This document shows positions 1 through 59,100 of a DNA stretch of 64,000 bases, piece after piece. The position numbers were made by a program, and so were the translations under genes. The stretch covers positions 13,895,001 through 13,959,000 of the forward strand of contig WPIO01000001.1 in NCBI GenBank assembly GCA_009760855.2, in the 5' to 3' direction. Source of the DNA: Cristatella mucedo. Its lineage: Eukaryota > Bryozoa > Phylactolaemata > Cristatellidae. The notes below the pieces were generated by a model, which saw only the letters and a list, made by a program, of their open reading frames with translations, was not told the DNA's origin and did not search any database. Each line of letters opens with the position of its first letter. Position 1 is the stretch's first letter.

Positions 1-1070
1 TCACAGATGAAAATTGTGGCTCCGACTTTGGTTATTAGTATTATCATTATTAATTCCCCGACAAACTATAAGAATTACGTTCGAAGATTCACTTAGCTAT
101 GCACACTAACCTGTCACGTGCCTCACTATTTTCATTCCCTGTGCATTGACATGCAGTGAACACCGTTTGGAGACAAAGAGTCACTTGCAGTTACTATTTG
201 GTTCGTTTGTTGCTTTTTTTAGGACTCACGTTTATTGAATATCCATGACAAAAGTGCACATTTATCCACCCAGCAAGCTAGCCACCCATTTCAAAACTGC
301 CATTGCCACGAAGCTGAAAGAAAACTCTAGACGGAGCTAGCAAGAAGCTGAAAGCTTGAATCTTCCACGCGGTACGCCCAGTCTAGACGTCGCTCAAAAA
401 GCCCGGCCTGTACTCTCCAAAAACATTTGGTACATGCTGTTCCTTCCTATTCATCGGCATCCTTATTTACTCTGAAAAAGTAAAGCTGTAAATAGCTTGA
501 ATAAAGCATTCGTGGCATGAAAGCTCATTGCTGAGCTCAAGTAACTCTGAAGAACAACTCCTAAACAACGCTTACCTTACCGCAGGCCAGAAACCACAGG
601 CTGCCGCTAGTTTAGAAAGAAAGAGTTATTTCTAATATCGAACGCGACCGCTCCTAGGTTTACTCATTCGGTTTTTTATACTTTATTTGGGTACTCTCGT
701 AAGGGTATCCTTTGCCTCTTTGGCAGGTTTAAGTGGGCGAGAATTGTAAATGCAGAAATTGTGGTATATTTTAGACCTCGCGGTTGGTAAAATATTATCT
801 CCACTTGGGTAACGCCTCCACGGTTAGGTCAGGGAGTGGCGCGATGCACCTTCCAGCTTCAGAGAAGGGGTGTGCTTGGCGAGATAGAGGAGTGGATATT
901 TTATTGGCTAATGATTATATTTGCAACCGGACATTTCTTTTTAACGGGCAGAAACATATAAAAGTCTTGAAACGCGACGGGTTAGTAGGTGTGCAACCAG
1001 AACCTCTTGCTTTGAAGCTCAGCCCTGACGGAAAGGATTTACAGTAGGGCGACTGGAAGCGGGCATTGCA
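1..1070. other. 5' flank of C2CD3, no gene recognised
   Basis: This is AT-rich, non-repetitive sequence. The small open frames here (for example 784-1047) have no splice context, no recognisable protein family and no neighbouring exon in phase. I see no convincing promoter motif; the transcription start of the downstream gene cannot be placed from sequence alone. Confidence 0.5.
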
Positions 1071-1074
1071 AGAC

Positions 1075-1165
1075 AATAATAAAAATATTAATAATAATAA
1101 TACATTTGATAAAGCACCCTCAGATAACTCAATCTCTTTCTAGGCGCTTTACAATTGCGACAATA
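1075..1165 (-). mobile_element. 3' tail of CR1/L2-like LINE (family 1), truncated
   Basis: The (TAA)n run followed by the conserved block that ends in CTTTCTAGGCGCTTTACA is the reverse complement of the family-1 LINE 3' end, which is seen with attached coding sequence at 14326 and 24548. Only the last ~90 bases are present, a typical extreme 5' truncation. Confidence 0.75.
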
Positions 1166-2063
1166 AATGAGAGAGGGGCAACGAGCCTCCTCAGGACGAG
1201 CAGTACGGCGAGCAAGTAGCCTGGGTAACAGCCAGAGGCACTGCTACGAACACGTGTGGCGGTTTCGGACTAGTTATTACGCAAAAAGCAGCGCAAATAA
1301 CTCGGGAATGACCTTCTGGAAGCCCGGCCATAGGTCGCAGCGAGAACATTTGGTTGTATTCAACTCCAGCTGCTTCTCAGCAGTCTGGACAAGAAATACA
1401 AGCATCAGACCAAGGGGTTTATTGTATTCGGAGGCAATTAGTTCACTAGATAGTTCTCGAATGATTTTAAATTACATAAACATTACAGCCTAAGATTGAT
1501 ACGCTCAATTCCTAGCGACCATAACACAGGCACGGCTAACAAATTCGGGTGCAACAACCAGGACCAACTAGCAGCGGCTTGCGTCTCGGCTCGCCTGGTT
1601 TTGGAAGGTTGGCTTAAAACTAAGCATTGCATGAGCCTGTTGGATGCACTCAAAGTTCGGCGACTCCAAGATTCTCGTCTCCCAATCCTCTCATCGTCCT
1701 CAGCCTAGAACTGCGGCATTTCCAGTCGATAAAAACGCAAAAGTTAGCACCTCGCAATGGCGCTTGAGTGGTCAAAGGCAAACGCTTCATGCATGGACCG
1801 TGTATTTTTATATTATGTATCTCTGGTTTTTGTATTAATGCAAAATATGCTGTCGACAGCCACGGTACTTAACGGAAACAGATTCTTATTAGTGTCCTAG
1901 CAACAGCGCTTGGTAGCGCTTTCTTTAAACTTGACCTTCACCGAGCGTTGTTTGTGGCGGGCCGATTGGTTAAACCAGTTTGGATCCGTGAACGCATATG
2001 CAGTTATAAAGAGGACTGCTGGTGCTGATCGTTAGGGGATTGCTGGTCAGCCCGGAAATCACT

Positions 2064-49032
<46,969 letters not shown>

Positions 49033-49726
49033 AAGCGCTGGAGGGACGCAGGGAAGGAGGAGCCGCGGTCCAGAGCCGCGGTGCCTCGTGCCCCTCTGAG
49101 CGTCGACGGCTGCGGCGGCTGGCAGAAGGGCAATGCCGCTGACAGCCGACATGCATCTTCCTTCGATTGCTTCGTTCTCCGGCTTCGTTCGAATGGCTCT
49201 CGCTGCTCAGCAATCATCGAGTTTGGCTTGCTCCGGACTACTGCTTGATGCTGCGGCCGACGTAACGCTCGCCGAAGCGTCGACCTCTGCCAGCGAAACG
49301 TCGACCTCCACCAGCAAAACACCCACTTCCTTTTATGCAAATACACCGTTGCCAGGCATACCCTCCACCTCGTCTGACTGTGGGTTTCAGACGTTGATGG
49401 TGGTAGCAGTGCTGCCGCGATGCTGTGCTTCAGTTTGCCATATGGTAGACCATTTTGGCGATTGCAGCAGACGCGACAAACGAGTGTCACGCTTGAACGC
49501 AGCTGCTGCGGCAGTCTCGACGGCAATGCAGAAACCAGCGCTGCTGTTGCACTGAGCAGAGTAGTGCATGATTGTCGTACGCCTTCGCGGATGAACTGGA
49601 CTGAGTTGACACATGTGGGTAAGCGCTGCAAGTATGTAACAAGTAAAGGACTAGTTCTTCCGGTTTTGCATATATTCACGAGCTTTCCGTAGTTTGGTGC
49701 CACCAGGCAGCTAGTCGGTAGCATAA

Positions 49727-49850
49727 ATAATAATAATTCATTTGTATAGTGCCCAAAGAGAACTTAATCTCTGTCCATGTGCTTTACATATGCCGCAGGG
49801 CTCGTGCCCGTGGTCGTTAAACGCCAGCACTTTACCTCTGGGCCAAACCC
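49727..49850 (-). mobile_element. SINE type 2 (antisense)
   Basis: An (ATAA)n/(TAA)n tail, GAGAACTTAATCTCTGTCC, CTTTACATATGCCGCAGGGC and the B-box-like GGGCTCGTGCCC (antisense) occur in the order expected for the reverse of 39794-39932. Confidence 0.75.
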
Positions 49851-50179
49851 GAGCATTCTCGTGAAGTAAAGGTTGCTGCAGCGCTAGCGTATCCAAGCCG
49901 AGCAAGGTGCCTTGAACGTAGGCACAACTTAAACCAAAAGCCTAACAGGACCCGTAGCTCAGCACCATAACCTGCACGGTTTGCACAATTGGCTGTGGGA
50001 CGGCAACTACTCGCACCACTTCGCCAGTCGTGGCCGCCCGAGTGCTGGGGGCGTTCGTCGCACGGGGAACCACCGAGTGCTGGCAAATCGTGGGGGTGGC
50101 AAGCCGTGGAGTGGCTGCGGCTTAAGCCGCACACATGCCGCCCGGTTTTTTTGACCGACAACTGTAAATTAAATCCTTT

Positions 50180-50275
50180 GGAGCAACAAACCTTTGTTGG
50201 CTATTTAGTACAAGTGCCTAGAAAGACGCAGTTCTTATAGGGCATTAAGCAAATGTTTTAATATTATTATTATCT
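50180..50275 (+). mobile_element. LINE family-1 3' tail fragment
   Basis: AAGTGCCTAGAAAGACGCAG, GCATTAAGCAAATG and an ATT repeat at 50260-50273 match the plus-strand family-1 terminus. Confidence 0.65.
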
Positions 50276-50284
50276 GTTGTCCGA

Positions 50285-51275
50285 TACGTCGGTTTACGAG
50301 GATGGTAAGCTTACCACTTGTTGCACACATTAGTGCATATCAAGGCCTGAAAGCCAAGCTTAGCTAGGCCCAGAGCACTGTGTTCACTTCATGTTCACAT
50401 CCCCTGCACGACCTACCACTGCATTGGCAGCATGATGTCCATTTGACAAGAACAAGACCATGAGGGATTGCGCATTCACTGGACTGCAACCTGCTTTTAG
50501 GCAAATCTATCAGGACGGCGGAAAAGATTGTGCCACAGTCGGCAGCAGGAGGAAAGATGACGGTTCGTAAGAATTTTGGAAGTGAGCTCCACATTCAAGG
50601 ACCAGCAGAGCAAAATTAATGTCAACAGCAGTCTTTAAGCCAAGGAATGAAACAGCTAATGTACTGTCTATAGAAAACCTGAGGGAGGCTGCAATATATT
50701 CAGCTAGGTTTGAAGGAGCTAAGCCATGCTGGGCCTTACGGGCTAGAGTGAGAATTTGGCTCTCTCTGTATTCGTCGATCGAGCAGAAGCCATCGCAGCT
50801 CCTTCATTCAGCAAATGAGCCGCTGAGTGGCTGAACCTCGGGGTATTTGGCTAATCTTGGAACCATATTCATCACCAGCTGCAGATGCTTAATGGCTTGT
50901 TTCGGTAGCCCAACCAAAACTGAATAACAGCAGTCCAGCGTAGACGGAACAAGGGAGCTAGTAAGATATGTGGTCAGACGCAGCGGTAGAAATTCCCTAA
51001 TCTTAAGACAGGGATCGAGAGTGATGGTTAGTTGTGTAAGCGGTCTTTTTACTGAAGCTGCCAAACGGTTAGCAATTATAAAAGAGAACCTAAATTACGA
51101 GCATATGATGATAGTAGCATCGAAGCATTACCAGTTAGAAGTGCCAAGTCTTCCAGTCCAGTGGCATGCTTATGGTGTCCTGTAACTTAGGTTATATCAT
51201 TGTTTAGTTTAAGAAAATAATCCGACATCCAGGATCGAATGTCGGTAAGGTAAACAGTGAGACTGCACCTACTGT
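50285..51275 (-). mobile_element. LINE family-2 3' half, antisense
   Basis: On the minus strand, 51064-50804 gives STLDCCYSVLVGLPKQAIKH and LQLVMNMVPRL, and 50594-50570 gives MWSSLPKFLR. These are the LDYCNSLL/GLP and LWNSLP blocks of a non-LTR ORF2 C-terminus. It is frameshifted. It is a second family distinct from the YADDTQLY elements around it. Confidence 0.75.
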
Positions 51276-52261
51276 AAGAACTAGTTGTTCAATGCAGTGG
51301 CATTCCATAAAGTAGCTGCTCAGGCTACCATGCCACGGGGTGAGTCCATTGCCGGCAGGTCAGTTCATTACCACTAGTGCGTGAGTCGTCCGTTGAGCTA
51401 TGTATGACAGGTGCCGACACCGTTTAATATGATCAGGTGAAAACAACTGAAAGATGACAAGTGTGAAATGTTATACACTCGAATTGTTGGAGAACATTTT
51501 CTATCAGTCTGACAGGAGTCATTAGGAATTTACACGTATAGGTGCAAGCAGTTTTTAAGAAACTGACGGCAGAAACATGTGAAATGGAACACCAAGAGAG
51601 CGAGGTAGTACGAATAGTTCCGAGTGAGGGACAAGGCAGGATGCGATTGCCTAGCCGAAGTGCCATTCGCGACTGGAAGGATGAATTTGCTGAATGAGGT
51701 CTGTTGAAGTGCAAACTCTATCCTGAGGGCTGTGGCAAACCTCCCCAGTATGATCCCCCACCGTGGAGGTATTACTGACAAGTCTTTGTCGGGATTTTGT
51801 CCTGCAGTAACTCCTACAAAAAACTTATTCTTGCTGAGCTGACCGTGCACTGGAAAGAAAACATGGAGCACCTGAAAGGAATGATAGCACTACGTGGACT
51901 AAGCATACCAGGGCAGGGATAAGCAGGTAAGAGATATGTGCTACCAGCAATAAAAGTGGGCCCTCGAGGTAGATCGATCACTTTTTCCTTGAGTTGTATC
52001 GGTTTTTAGGGTAAATGCCTGCAGAAAGTAGTAAGACATGTTGCTATTACAGCTGAACGAGGAAATGGTCTAGTCGTATTACGCTAGGTTATCGCACGGA
52101 TGATTAGTTGGGGACTCTAACTGGTAGTCAGCAATAAATGAGAAACGAACGTAAAAGGGATTAGCATGGCCTCAATTCCGGCATCGTCCCAACGCAGACC
52201 AGCCAACAGCTGGCGTTTATCAGCACAATGTGGTCGTTCTCGGTTCCTGTCCCACAATTAA

Positions 52262-52345
52262 AAATAATAATAATACATTTGATATAGCGACCCAAGAGAA
52301 CTCAGTTTATTTCTAGGTACTTAACATTTGCTGCAAAGGAAGCAG
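52262..52345 (-). mobile_element. LINE family-1 3' tail fragment
   Basis: (TAA)n followed by TTGATATAGCG, GAGAACTCAG and TTCTAGGTACTTAACATTTG is the antisense family-1 terminal block, about 80 bases. Confidence 0.7.
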
Positions 52346-53427
52346 GATTGAGCATTCGTAAGTGCTACTGTCTCAACCATCTTGTGTTTAGTATAATTTA
52401 GAAGTGCCTAGTCATGTAAACACGGGAGTCCCCAGTAGCTGCTCTGTCCCACTGAATCAACCAGACTAAGTTTCCACAGTCGATGCCCAGCAATTGCTTG
52501 GAACCCCCCCCCCCACCACCTCACCTGATGAAAAACAGCCGCCGACCACATGAACTCAAAAACTGAAACACTGATGAAGAGCCACTACTTTGGCCATGTT
52601 CCACATGACAGTAATAGATATCACACAGTACGGTCAGACCTAGCCAGTCACATGGCAGATACACAAGCACTTAACGAGGTAGGAATATTTCTCCGTGATG
52701 CAAGACTGTGCTTGTGCATGATGCAACGAAGTGGTGCAGAGCATCACGGTGGCAATGATACCGCGACAATACTTTTATTCCAGATTCATGAAAGCTGACA
52801 TGATTACACGGCTCTTGTTGCAGACCGGCATTTAGGATTAGCATCTGTCCACTACAGAGCATACTGCAAGCAACTGCACGCGTAGGCTGATAGTAGGAAT
52901 TTCTTTGTTTGGTGGCGATAGCTTAAGCTTCTCTGCTTGGTTCTTTGCAAGCCAACGTGTGGCCACTACTGCCATGGTTGGACCGTTCTTTCAGACACGT
53001 ACTTTCCTCTAACTGCCGTAGCAGGCGGTAACATGGCCAAGTAGAATGGTGTGTCAGCTCCTAAGGAAATAAAATTTAATGGTTAATGCTGGATGGCATA
53101 TGGTGTTAAGAATGGCATTTACTATGGCTGCAGAGCACAGGGTAAAGGAATCGAGGCACCAGAACAGGACCTACATAGCTCAGTCATTGCAAGTGCAGGA
53201 CAGCCTGCCGGCAGCAGGCAACTGAGCAAGCATAGGCAGCAGCACTACCAACCTTCATCAATGGTCTTGTGACCTTTGTAGCTTGACATGTTTGTTGAAA
53301 CATAGCCGGGGCAGCACTGCAACACGATTGTAAGCACTTATCAAACGTGTGACACTTGAGTAATGCCGGTGCAAAATTAGAAAAGAGTAAACGGAAGCTG
53401 ACTGATAACCTTTAGATTTCGTTTGCA

Positions 53428-53885
53428 ACGATGATAATAGTAAGACATTCGTATGGCACCCTACGAGAACTAAATCTCTTTCTAGGCACTTTACATGTGC
53501 TGAAATGGAAGCATGCCAATTGCTGGCTGATAACGAGCAAAATCTCAGCATGCATAAGCACGAAAAGGCCAATGACACGGACAGAGCTAATGCTCTGAAG
53601 AACAAGCAAGTTATTAGCTTGTTTTTAAATGACAAGTCACATTATGTCGTGACGTCGGTCGGTTGTAAATTTAAGGCTTTGTGAGTACTTTCTTGGACAG
53701 CCTGTCAGGAACTGAAAGCACGGTCTCTAAAGGATTTGAGGCTCGTTAGAGTCACGTCTAAACGACTTGAGTCAGAAGAGCTGGCAGTACGGTGCAGAGC
53801 CTGATTAGGTAGTACGCCGGGTTGACAGAGTAAGAGAATGAAGAGACCAAAAAGTAAGTGACAGAACCTTAAAGACAACAAATGC
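53428..53885 (-). mobile_element. LINE family-1 3' fragment, antisense
   Basis: The terminal block (AGAACTAAATCTCTTTCTAG) is followed by a 3' UTR and the degenerate antisense C-terminal coding block (GCACGGTCTCTAAAGGATTT). The frame 53887-53705 reads TSLKSFRDRAFSS at its end. Confidence 0.75.
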
Positions 53886-54309
53886 ATTGCGACATAACCA
53901 ATCTGGTAAACGAATGACCATTCACGTGACGTGCAACCTGAACCTGAGAATACCGATAATATGCAAATCTAAAAAGCCATGTTCGAAAAGAGTCTGGAAG
54001 CAGTTGGTTTGCTTTACCAACCGTCTCAGTTTTTTCTTATACTGGTTTTCCTTTGGTGCACAGTCGGGCTCCAGTTACCTCGGGTAAAAGCTATCTCGTG
54101 ATGGTTATCTTGGGATAGGCTGGGCGTTGACTTGCACAGAAAGTGAGAACGCTATTTGCACGTGATTGATTAATTACATATATAAGAACATCTCGGATGG
54201 AAGTCTGAAGTAGGACAATAAGCTGGCTGTAGCAACCACACGTTTTGTCAGCAGCAGAGCTTTGGCACAAGGAAAAGATAAGATTGTCATGCATTTTTAA
54301 CATTCCTCT

Positions 54310-54690
54310 ATATTTCTGTAGTTCACAGCTTGCCAGTCCCCTTGCATGTGCAATAAGACAGCTAGAGTCGGTGCAAAACTATGCAGCAAAGTCTGTCTGT
54401 AGTGAATACAACAACTGCCACATTAAAAAACTTATCATCGACATACACTGGCTTCACATCAAGAAGTGCACCGATTTCGAGATTTCTTTCACTCACTTTT
54501 AGGTCTCTTTCTCCGGCTCCCCTCCCTGAAATACTGACTCGTCAGGCTCCTTAGCGAAGCACCAGCTCACTGGCTCTGGTCGTTTAGCTATGTCTCTCTA
54601 GGAGCCTCAAATCCTTTGGAGATCGTGCACCAATGCACCTATGCACCTAAAGCCTGCACCTGTGCATCAAAAGCCTGGAACTCTCATTAT
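54310..54690 (+). mobile_element. LINE family-1 fragment, sense
   Basis: The frame 54245-54502 contains SPLACAIRQLESVQNYAAKS and DIHWLHIKKCTDFEISFTHF, a decayed version of the LPACAIRRLQLVQNSAARLV / DLHWLPVKQRIDFK block. Degenerate FGDRA coding follows near 54610. Confidence 0.72.
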
Positions 54691-55240
54691 CTAAGCAGGC
54701 CCACATTTTCGCGATTTTAAGTAAGTGAAAGTAGGCAGACAATTTTGTGGAGCTGGTGCACACATCTAGGACAGCCAGGTTCCGTGCTTGGGCTACAAGA
54801 GTTATGGTGGTCAAGCCGATTTGGTGAGTTAGGCTTTGCCGCTTCTGAGCAATCTTAGTTTTCCCATAATTAGTTAAGGGATTTGTCTTCGATCAATGTG
54901 ACTTAGTGTGCTGCCATCGAAGTGCGATATTCGTAACACGTAAGGGAGCTGAGAGAGAATGAGATGCTGGAAAGGCAGTAGTGGATCAAAGCTCCATGTC
55001 ATCTGCATAAAAATGAGAGCCTGGATTGTGCTTGGCAATCACATCGGCAAGAGGAAGAATATTAATTGTAAAAAAAATTGTACCTAAATGAATTCCTGGT
55101 GAACGCCATACTTTAAAGGCTCACTAGATTACCGTCCCCATTGACATCTCTTAGAATAATCCTAAAGGACAGCAGTGGCTCATCACCATAAAAATGTGAG
55201 CCTAGACTGTGCTTTGTGATCACATCGGCAATGTGAGTAT
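54691..55240 (-). mobile_element. LINE family-1 fragments, antisense, rearranged
   Basis: From 54691 the antisense of the reverse transcriptase C-terminal half appears (GCAGGCCCACATTTT, AAGTAGGCAGAC). At 54995-55030 come the antisense of the DDTQLY region and GCTTGGCAATCACATCGGC. That last segment is repeated at 55170-55230, which indicates duplication or two overlapping insertions. Confidence 0.65.
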
Positions 55241-55369
55241 AAAAAATGAAACTAAAAACCTGCATCCTCCTAAAGCATTTGCTTTGCTCGTGTGAATTGT
55301 CCTTTGAGCGCCAATGCGTGTCGACACTGTTCAAGCTATCCCAAACCATTTGACATCTTTCCAATCTAG

Positions 55370-55850
55370 CATATGCATAGAACTTAAAAAAAGATTTGGT
55401 TCTCTTAGGGTACTCTACAAATATCTCATTATTATTAGTATGAATTATTATTATTAATTTTATCAACTGACATCACTGCAGCTACTGAGTTGACATTTTA
55501 AATGAAGCTAAAACCCCACCTGCTCCTCACAGCAATTGCTTCGTGCATGTGCATTATCCTTGATGTGCTTGTGTGTGCTGACACTGTGCACACTATTACT
55601 AACCAATTGATAAGCTTCCTTTACAGCATATGCAAAGAGCTTAGAGGGAGATCTGGCTCTCTTGGGGTGTTCTAAATGTGTCCATTATTAAAAATAATAA
55701 TATTATTATTAACTATACCGACTGACATCACTGCAGCCCTTGAGTTAAAAGCATTAAAAAGAAGCCAAAAACCCCATCTATACCTTAGAGCATTTGCTTT
55801 CCCGTGTGAATAGTCCTTTATAATAATAATAATAATCAGCAGCAGCAGTA
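55370..55850 (+). mobile_element. Cluster of LINE family-1 3' tails
   Basis: Two or three plus-strand terminal blocks follow each other: GGTTCTCTTAGGGTACTCTA with (ATT)n at 55430, GCATATGCAAAGAGCTTAG with ATT/TAA repeats at 55680-55705, and a third AT repeat at 55821-55835. All copies are short. Confidence 0.6.
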
Positions 55851-56006
55851 GTCGCCCTCCAACTCAGTCATTCATTCGGGCTCAGCAAGTACGCAGCTCA
55901 AGAACTAGCAAAGGAAATTCGAAAGGCAATTGAGGGCAGGCATGCGATGACACTGCACAGAAGGAGCGAACCACAGACGCGGAACGAGCCAAGCTGCACT
56001 GCCTAC

Positions 56007-56151
56007 CGAATTGACAACAAGATCTTTCCGCGAGTCTGCGTCCAAGATGTCCTGCTGTCCGAAAGTCAGAGCGATCAGACCAAGCTCGGAGACACTGTAC
56101 GCCGAATCGTCGGGCCATCCTTCCGCAGCAAACGTTTCCGACCTGACATTG
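56007..56151 (-). CDS. CBR-like exon with active-site Tyr, Lys replaced by Glu
   Basis: The minus-strand acceptor is CTCTTGTCACAG and the donor TCG|GTAGGC. It encodes ETFAAEGWPDDSAYSVSELG, LIALT and DADSRKDLVVNS, collinear with human CBR1 KEGWPSSAYGVTKIG and KILLNA. The YxxxK catalytic Lys codon reads GAG (Glu). The leading base completes GA|C with the previous exon. Confidence 0.85.
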
Positions 56152-59100
56152 CTGTGACAAGAGGGTGACGGAATGTCACTAGCTCGGAGCCAGAGCTCGA
56201 TACAACAGCCAGCCGGTGATGCACAAATTCATCGGCTACCTAGCGCGACAAGCCAGATCCAGTCATCAAGGAGCGGCATGGTGCGTGAGCAGACGTCGGC
56301 AAACGACTGCAGCCATGTCACCATGCCACAACAGGCACCTGGGTTTACTCTAGCTACCTGCGCCGCCATGGCATCACGGTACGGCATTGTACGCAGCGCC
56401 CAGTCGCCTTACTCAATAAACTTCTCCATGTAGTGTGCCACTTCATCGCAGGAAAGATGCGGCTGCCTGGTAAAGATTGCCCTCAGTGGAGGACTCAGTT
56501 TTTTCAATGCCATTTGGCCTGCCATGCTGGCCACATTGACGACTCTGAGATTGGCAAAAGAAAGCAAATCAGTAGTAACATCACTTGCTGGCACATCACT
56601 TGCCCGACCTGAAGGCAACACTGAAAACTGAGTGACTGGCAAAGGCCAAGGATACACAAATAATTCCATTCAGATGCCGAAAAGCACTACCACCAGCAAG
56701 CAGCTGGCTGCAGGTATGCAATCGGCTGGAAGTAGCAGCTTTCAGCACGTGTACTTCAAGAGGACAAGCCCCAGCACAAGCTGACAGAACCCAATCAGGG
56801 TTTCTTAAAGATTGTAGAGCAGATAAAAAAGAAAGCAGGCTGCCACAAGCATTGGGTCTTCGTTTATCTTAAAGCAGGCTCATATGACGGTGACACTATA
56901 ACTGGCACCAGTGTGGCTGGGGAGAGGGTATGTGGACTAACTACACAAAAACGGATGCATCTGCTCTTGCAATCGACGCTGCCGAAGGTAAAGCAGCCCG
57001 ACAATGCAGTAGCGCAACGTCGCTCGTTCGACAGAAAGTACGGACCGCAAAGGCTGAGAATATATGCCAATGCCAAGAAAATGGCACAAAGATGTAGGTA
57101 GATTGAATGGATACAGTTGAAAAACAGTGGACAGCCTTTAGACTTGCTCAAGCAGCAGACAGCATAGAACTGTGGCCAGTGCTGCTTGCTGCCGAATACA
57201 ACTGACTATAGCACAAGCTGCTGCACTAGCGCTATTGAGTGGTGCTGTTGCAGTACGCAATGAAGGCGCCCCAATGGGCAACTGAGAACGAGGTTATGGC
57301 CGGAATTATGGCATGGGGTTAAACCTCAACCTTGAGAAGTGTGCATCAGATCGAGGCATTGTCATCGACTTCACCCGGTAAAGAATCCTCAAAAAACCTC
57401 GTCTTAACATTCATTGCTATTATAACTCTTAACTGCTATTTTAACTCTTTAAAGCATCTTGGGATCGCCTGAAGCTCCTTGGCAGAAGCCTCATTCGACA
57501 CACTGATGAAATGCATGCCCCACTCCGAAAGCCCGAAGCTTGGCGCCTAGCGGGGAAGCCTGCCCATCGGCAGGCTTCCTGAGAAAAAAGTCTAAAAAAG
57601 AATTAACCCTTAAGCAACTCTAAAAAGATTATTGTCCCTCGAAAAAAGGCGACGGCCTCGAAACAGGCCCTAAACGTGCATGAGCCGAAATCATGCTGCT
57701 CCATCGGGCCTTTAACTCATCGAGAGAAAGAAGGGAGAAAATAAACAGACCTCTCTTGAGAAATACATTGAAACTGCATGACAGGCCTCTAGTGCCTCTC
57801 TCTAAGCCTGGTAGCCCCCCCCCACTAGCATCCTCACTGGCATGGTTGCTATGGCTACTCGCAGGGTTGGGGCTACAGAGCTTTCAGGAGGGACTCGAAG
57901 GAAGCAGTGGCACACCCTCGGTGCTGCTACCGTAGCACCTTCCGGATGCCAAACCACAATAGTGTCACAAACGAGTGTAGCGGCTTCCACGTCCGGAGAG
58001 AACTAGGCCGAAAACCCAGCACTCGTAGCAGTGCTAGTCCCGGCCGAAGCACGACAAATAATACTGGTAAAGCTCTGAACCTTGGAAGCACGGCTAACGA
58101 ATTGTAGGTGCAGGCAATGCATGCAAGAATGCTGACTTTAGCAGGAATATTGACAGCAGCTGAATACGGCTGAAACGTAGAGCACCCGTACCTTAAAATA
58201 ACAAGCCCATATCGATAGGCATAAAGAAGTCTATTCGACAGTGCCGAATGGTTGCAGGCGTCTAGTACCAGCTATAGCGTACAACAACTTTCGTATGGCA
58301 CCCGAGCACCTCTCAACAGCCTGGCCCGAGGTCTACAGTGCAGCTCCTGCCTCGCTCACAGTCTCAAGCTCAACTGATTAAATGTTACATGGCATCGGCT
58401 TTTATGCAGCACAACCATTAATTATCGTACAACCGGTTCCTAGTCATTATAATTCAGGAAGCTCGAATAGCAGACATCTCGGCAGTCCCAATCTGGCTGA
58501 TCTAGTGGTGCACTTAGCTAGCTTCACTAGCCCAGCCCCTCGTGTCTTAGTCTGCACAAGCTCTAGAAATGAACCCTAGACGGCTTATTATTTGCCTCAT
58601 TCTTGGCCGATGAGTACCAAGAAAGGGGGCTATTTAAGATATTAACTGGCAAATGTAATCCCTCCCTCATAATCCAACGAGGGGGGGTCAACAGCTTCAG
58701 CTTCGGTTAAGGAAGCCAGGCCCCATGCCTTTGGCCGGCGGACCCCACGAGGGGGTAGCTTTAGCTTATGGGGTGTTGTTTGCCCACCTGAATGTTTCCA
58801 GCTAAGCTAAAGTAATTTCTGTGACCTCGGTGACCCGATATAGCTGCAAAATTCTGTATCCACAAGTGAGAGCTTGAAGACTTGCTGTCTTGTACAAGCC
58901 CATGCCGTTCGTGGCTTGATTGCTATCGTGGATCACAGTAAACCTTCCCGAGGCCTATGCATTCTTCATCGATGTAGCAGTCACCACTGGTAACATGCAG
59001 TACGGTCTAGCTCCTACAAGCCATACCTCCCTCCCTCCCCCACCCGACCTTCACTAGCCTCCTCATCCAGCCCCCTCAGCGAGCCCCCTTCCCCAGCAGG

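Larger units (their letters stand above)
49033..56006. other. Region downstream of C2CD3: LINE/SINE debris, no gene recognised
   Basis: Apart from the repeats listed separately, I see no exon with family similarity. 51280-52255 and 52345-53425 hold nothing recognisable except a poly-C run near 52505. The C2CD3 3' UTR lies at the start but its end is unknown. Confidence 0.55.

Noticed and set aside
784-1047. 87-codon open frame upstream of C2CD3
   Set aside because: No homology, no splice or codon-use support, and out of context for the C2CD3 N-terminus, which starts at the well-placed ATG 2064.
55882-56160. 92-codon minus-strand frame starting MSQQCQVGN
   Set aside because: It is the wrong frame of the carbonyl reductase exon 56007-56151; the real frame gives GWPDDSAYSVSE.
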